Origin: Lutraria lutraria
Lineage: Eukaryota; Mollusca; Bivalvia; Venerida; Mactridae
Reading direction: 5' to 3'
DNA: 64,000 nt
Assembly (NCBI GenBank): GCA_964023205.1
Contig: OZ026838.1
Coordinates: 24,517,843 to 24,581,842 of the forward strand
Below the pieces are notes generated by a model. It did no database searches, was not told where the DNA came from, and saw only the letters and a list, made by a program, of their open reading frames with translations. The translations under genes were made by a program, and so were the position numbers. Below, in pieces: positions 62,301 through 64,000 of this stretch. Every line of letters begins with the position of its first letter. The first letter of the stretch is position 1.

Positions 62301-63293
62301 TCTATGAATTTAAGAATTAAAAATCATTTAAAGCATAGAGGTATTTGACTAAACTAACCTATTAAAACATAATGACAAAACGCTTATAGCAATGAATAAA
62401 ACAAATTCATAAAAACAAATAAAAATTGTGAATCAGGTGTATAGATAATATTAATTAGGATTAAGATAACACCACAACCTTAGAAATATAAGTTAAAACT
62501 ACACACAGAGTGGATGTAACATTACACACTAATTAATGACTTCAACTATAAGTTTGTGTTCACTCTAAATGTATAGCCAACGACTAATTCCTATCAATCA
62601 TTACCGGTGTGTCACAATTATACAAGATCACTGTGAAGAACAGCATGTTGAGAGAATCATAGAGCAGTTTTGAATAGAACAAAAACTCAATCCCTTTTAT
62701 GCTTAAGCCAGGCAAGTATAACTTTGAAGTTTCAAGTTTCTTAAAAGCTAATAAATTCTTTAGGTTTTGACATACACGTACAGTAATATGATGAAGAAAC
62801 AGACTAGTCTTAGTAGAGAAAACAATGTATTTACAGCGAGTTTAATCTAGTAAATTATACAAGCACTGTTTCAACAGGCCATGAATTTAGTGCAGTACTA
62901 CCCATATTAATTTGACACAAATTATTGAAACAATTAGTTAATCTTAATACAGTGAATTTGTGGTCTAATACAGACAATAAATTTAGGTTGCCCATATCAA
63001 ATTGACACAAATTATTGAAAAGTTGAGTTTATTAAAACACAGTGTACTGGTAGGCTACAAAACAGCAATCAATTTAGAATAGTCTTGCCCACACTTGACA
63101 CAAAAATCATTTAATTACAGACAAAAAATTTAGTACAGTCTAACCCACAGTAAATTGACACAAAACTATTTCCAAAGTGAGTTTATCCTATCACAGTGTA
63201 CAGTCAAAACATACAACAAATCTAGTGCAGTCTTACCCTCCCATATTGAGTCAGATGAATCACAAATGTAACTGAACCATCCACGATTCAGCC
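53334..63293 (-). CDS. 3' part of an unrecognised gene; Ser/Thr/Lys-rich disordered tail
   Basis: Exons in transcript order: 63237-63293, 62016-62138 and the last exon 53334-55372, ending in TAG. All junctions are phase 1, and the frame stays open across them. The first two exons code RGWFSYICDSSDSIWEG, then an acidic stretch (SDDDELLLPDDS). The last exon codes 678 residues starting LGRRARMFRPDQLQFMTPPL, then a long Ser/Thr/Pro/Lys-rich, SP/TP-dotted region, becoming strongly basic and ending CCHGRRRTEKK. No folded domain is recognisable. The shadow frames on the plus strand are artefacts. I do not recognise the family. A post-WD40 tail like that of MAPKBP1/WDR62 is a weak guess from layout only. 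The 5' part is beyond 64000, and extra exons between 55373 and 62015 cannot be excluded. The GTCAGT donor after 62016 is non-consensus. Confidence 0.75.
55829..56062 (-). mobile_element. tRNA-Leu/Ser-like SINE
   Basis: On the minus strand the head reads 'gtccgcctcagtggttgag' with 'tggttaaggtcgccgacttc', like the 5' half of a class II tRNA, followed by 'gtcgtgggttcaagcc' (B box). It ends in 'gggacgtaaaactcaat', a phrase frequent in bivalve SINE tails from memory. It lies in the long intron of the 53334-63293 gene, in sense orientation. Confidence 0.75.
57032..57209. mobile_element. Short MITE with CAGTGCAACCTCTCC ends, 178 bp
   Basis: Left CAGTGCAACCTCTCC and right (inverse) CAGTGCAACCTCTCC are 15-bp perfect inverted repeats. 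The right flank is TA and the left flank has decayed to AA. The interior has 'ctctcttgggcaacaacctc' and 'ctctctatagcaacatactc', imperfect repeats of the end motif. Pogo-like by end and flank, non-coding. Confidence 0.85.
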
Positions 63294-64000
63294 CTGCTTT
63301 GGGATTAAAGAAACAAAGTAATTAAGTTAACTTTGTGTTTCTATAACTTCAATAGATTCATGTTAAAAACATTCCGAAATTATAATGCATAGAAAATACA
63401 CCACAATGTCTATGTAAATCGGAGATGAACTCAGGACACTATACATTCAGGGTAACTATTAAGATATAGATGAGATATCATATGATAAATACATACTTTT
63501 ACATTCATATGAACAATATAACTATATAAGTTTAAGATAGTTTTGTATATACCATGACCATTCTTCAGCATTAATAATAAGAATACTTGTATACTACGTT
63601 ATACATAATGGTAGAATTAGAATGGATTTAGACCAAGCCTAGAAAATACAGTGTGTTAATAGAAAACTAAGTTACAAATACTAGAGAATACAGGTCAGAA
63701 ACTCTTGTTGGAATTGGTTCAATTAATCTTTCCCTCCTAATTGACTCGTGACATACTTGATGTAAATTATTTTCAATGCAGTATTATGGCACATCGGCAA
63801 CTTTTGCTCGGGCGTATATAACTGAACATCCTTAATAACAGATATTGACAAACATCATGTAATATATTAACCATATTTTTCATACAAACAGTTTCTGGCC
63901 CACATTCAAAATCATTCACACATACGGTAGATATAAATATTATGTTTTCGTAACAAATCATAATCATGTAATATTAATGAGTTAAGTGTTATTAATCAAT
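63294..64000. other. Intronic sequence, no exon seen
   Basis: The acceptor cccaaagcag before the exon at 63237-63293 shows that the gene continues upstream. I find no further exon with good borders up to the window edge. Confidence 0.5.

Overview
The window is intron-rich, AT-rich animal nuclear DNA. Protein-coding exons are joined by GT-AG introns, and the introns and intergenic DNA are full of short transposons. The repeats look molluscan: the 'gacctagtttttgacccc' repeat with its 'gagggcc..gatggccct' start and 'gacgcacgacgc..' tail, the 'tgaccttgacctttgagctagag' tandem repeat, and a tRNA-headed SINE ending 'gatataactgaaata..gttgaaaatggc'. From memory these are typical of bivalves, probably a heterodont clam. 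The species call is inference; the repeats themselves are read directly.

Layout. (1) 1251-21189, minus: a complete 33-exon AQR gene (Aquarius/IBP160, the spliceosomal intron-binding helicase), 1397 codons plus stop with matching phase at every junction. (2) 21190-24006: AQR to RCN2 head-to-head interval with a hAT-like MITE and a SINE copy. (3) 24007 or 28602 to 32081, plus: RCN2-like ER calcium-binding protein of the CREC family with six EF-hands and a C-terminal HKDEL, followed by a roughly 2-kb 3' UTR. (4) 34171-36031: intergenic DNA with a 629-bp MITE ending about 210 bp before the next start codon. (5) 36032-45832, plus: an 18-exon, 662-aa dystrophin-family gene closest to dystrotelin but carrying an N-terminal WW domain. 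(6) 47925-53333: AT-rich non-coding DNA, probably in large part a long 3' UTR of the next gene. (7) 53334-63293, minus: the 3' end of a gene I do not recognise. Two small phase-matched exons lead into a final exon coding a 678-residue Ser/Thr/Lys-rich, apparently disordered tail. Its 5' part lies beyond the window.

The four genes have unrelated jobs: pre-mRNA splicing, ER calcium handling, a dystrophin-complex-type scaffold, and an unknown. Nothing suggests a functional cluster, and there is no operon, CRISPR array or phage. The notable content is the WW-bearing dystrotelin-like protein, the unidentified tail gene, and a dense collection of non-autonomous elements: a six-copy 'CAGTCAAACCTGTG' family mostly inside AQR introns, three further TA-flanked pogo-like families, hAT-like MITEs, a SINE family with an extended 5' region, and two types of internally tandem clam repeat. 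I saw no transposase, reverse transcriptase or viral gene, and no convincing new multi-gene system.
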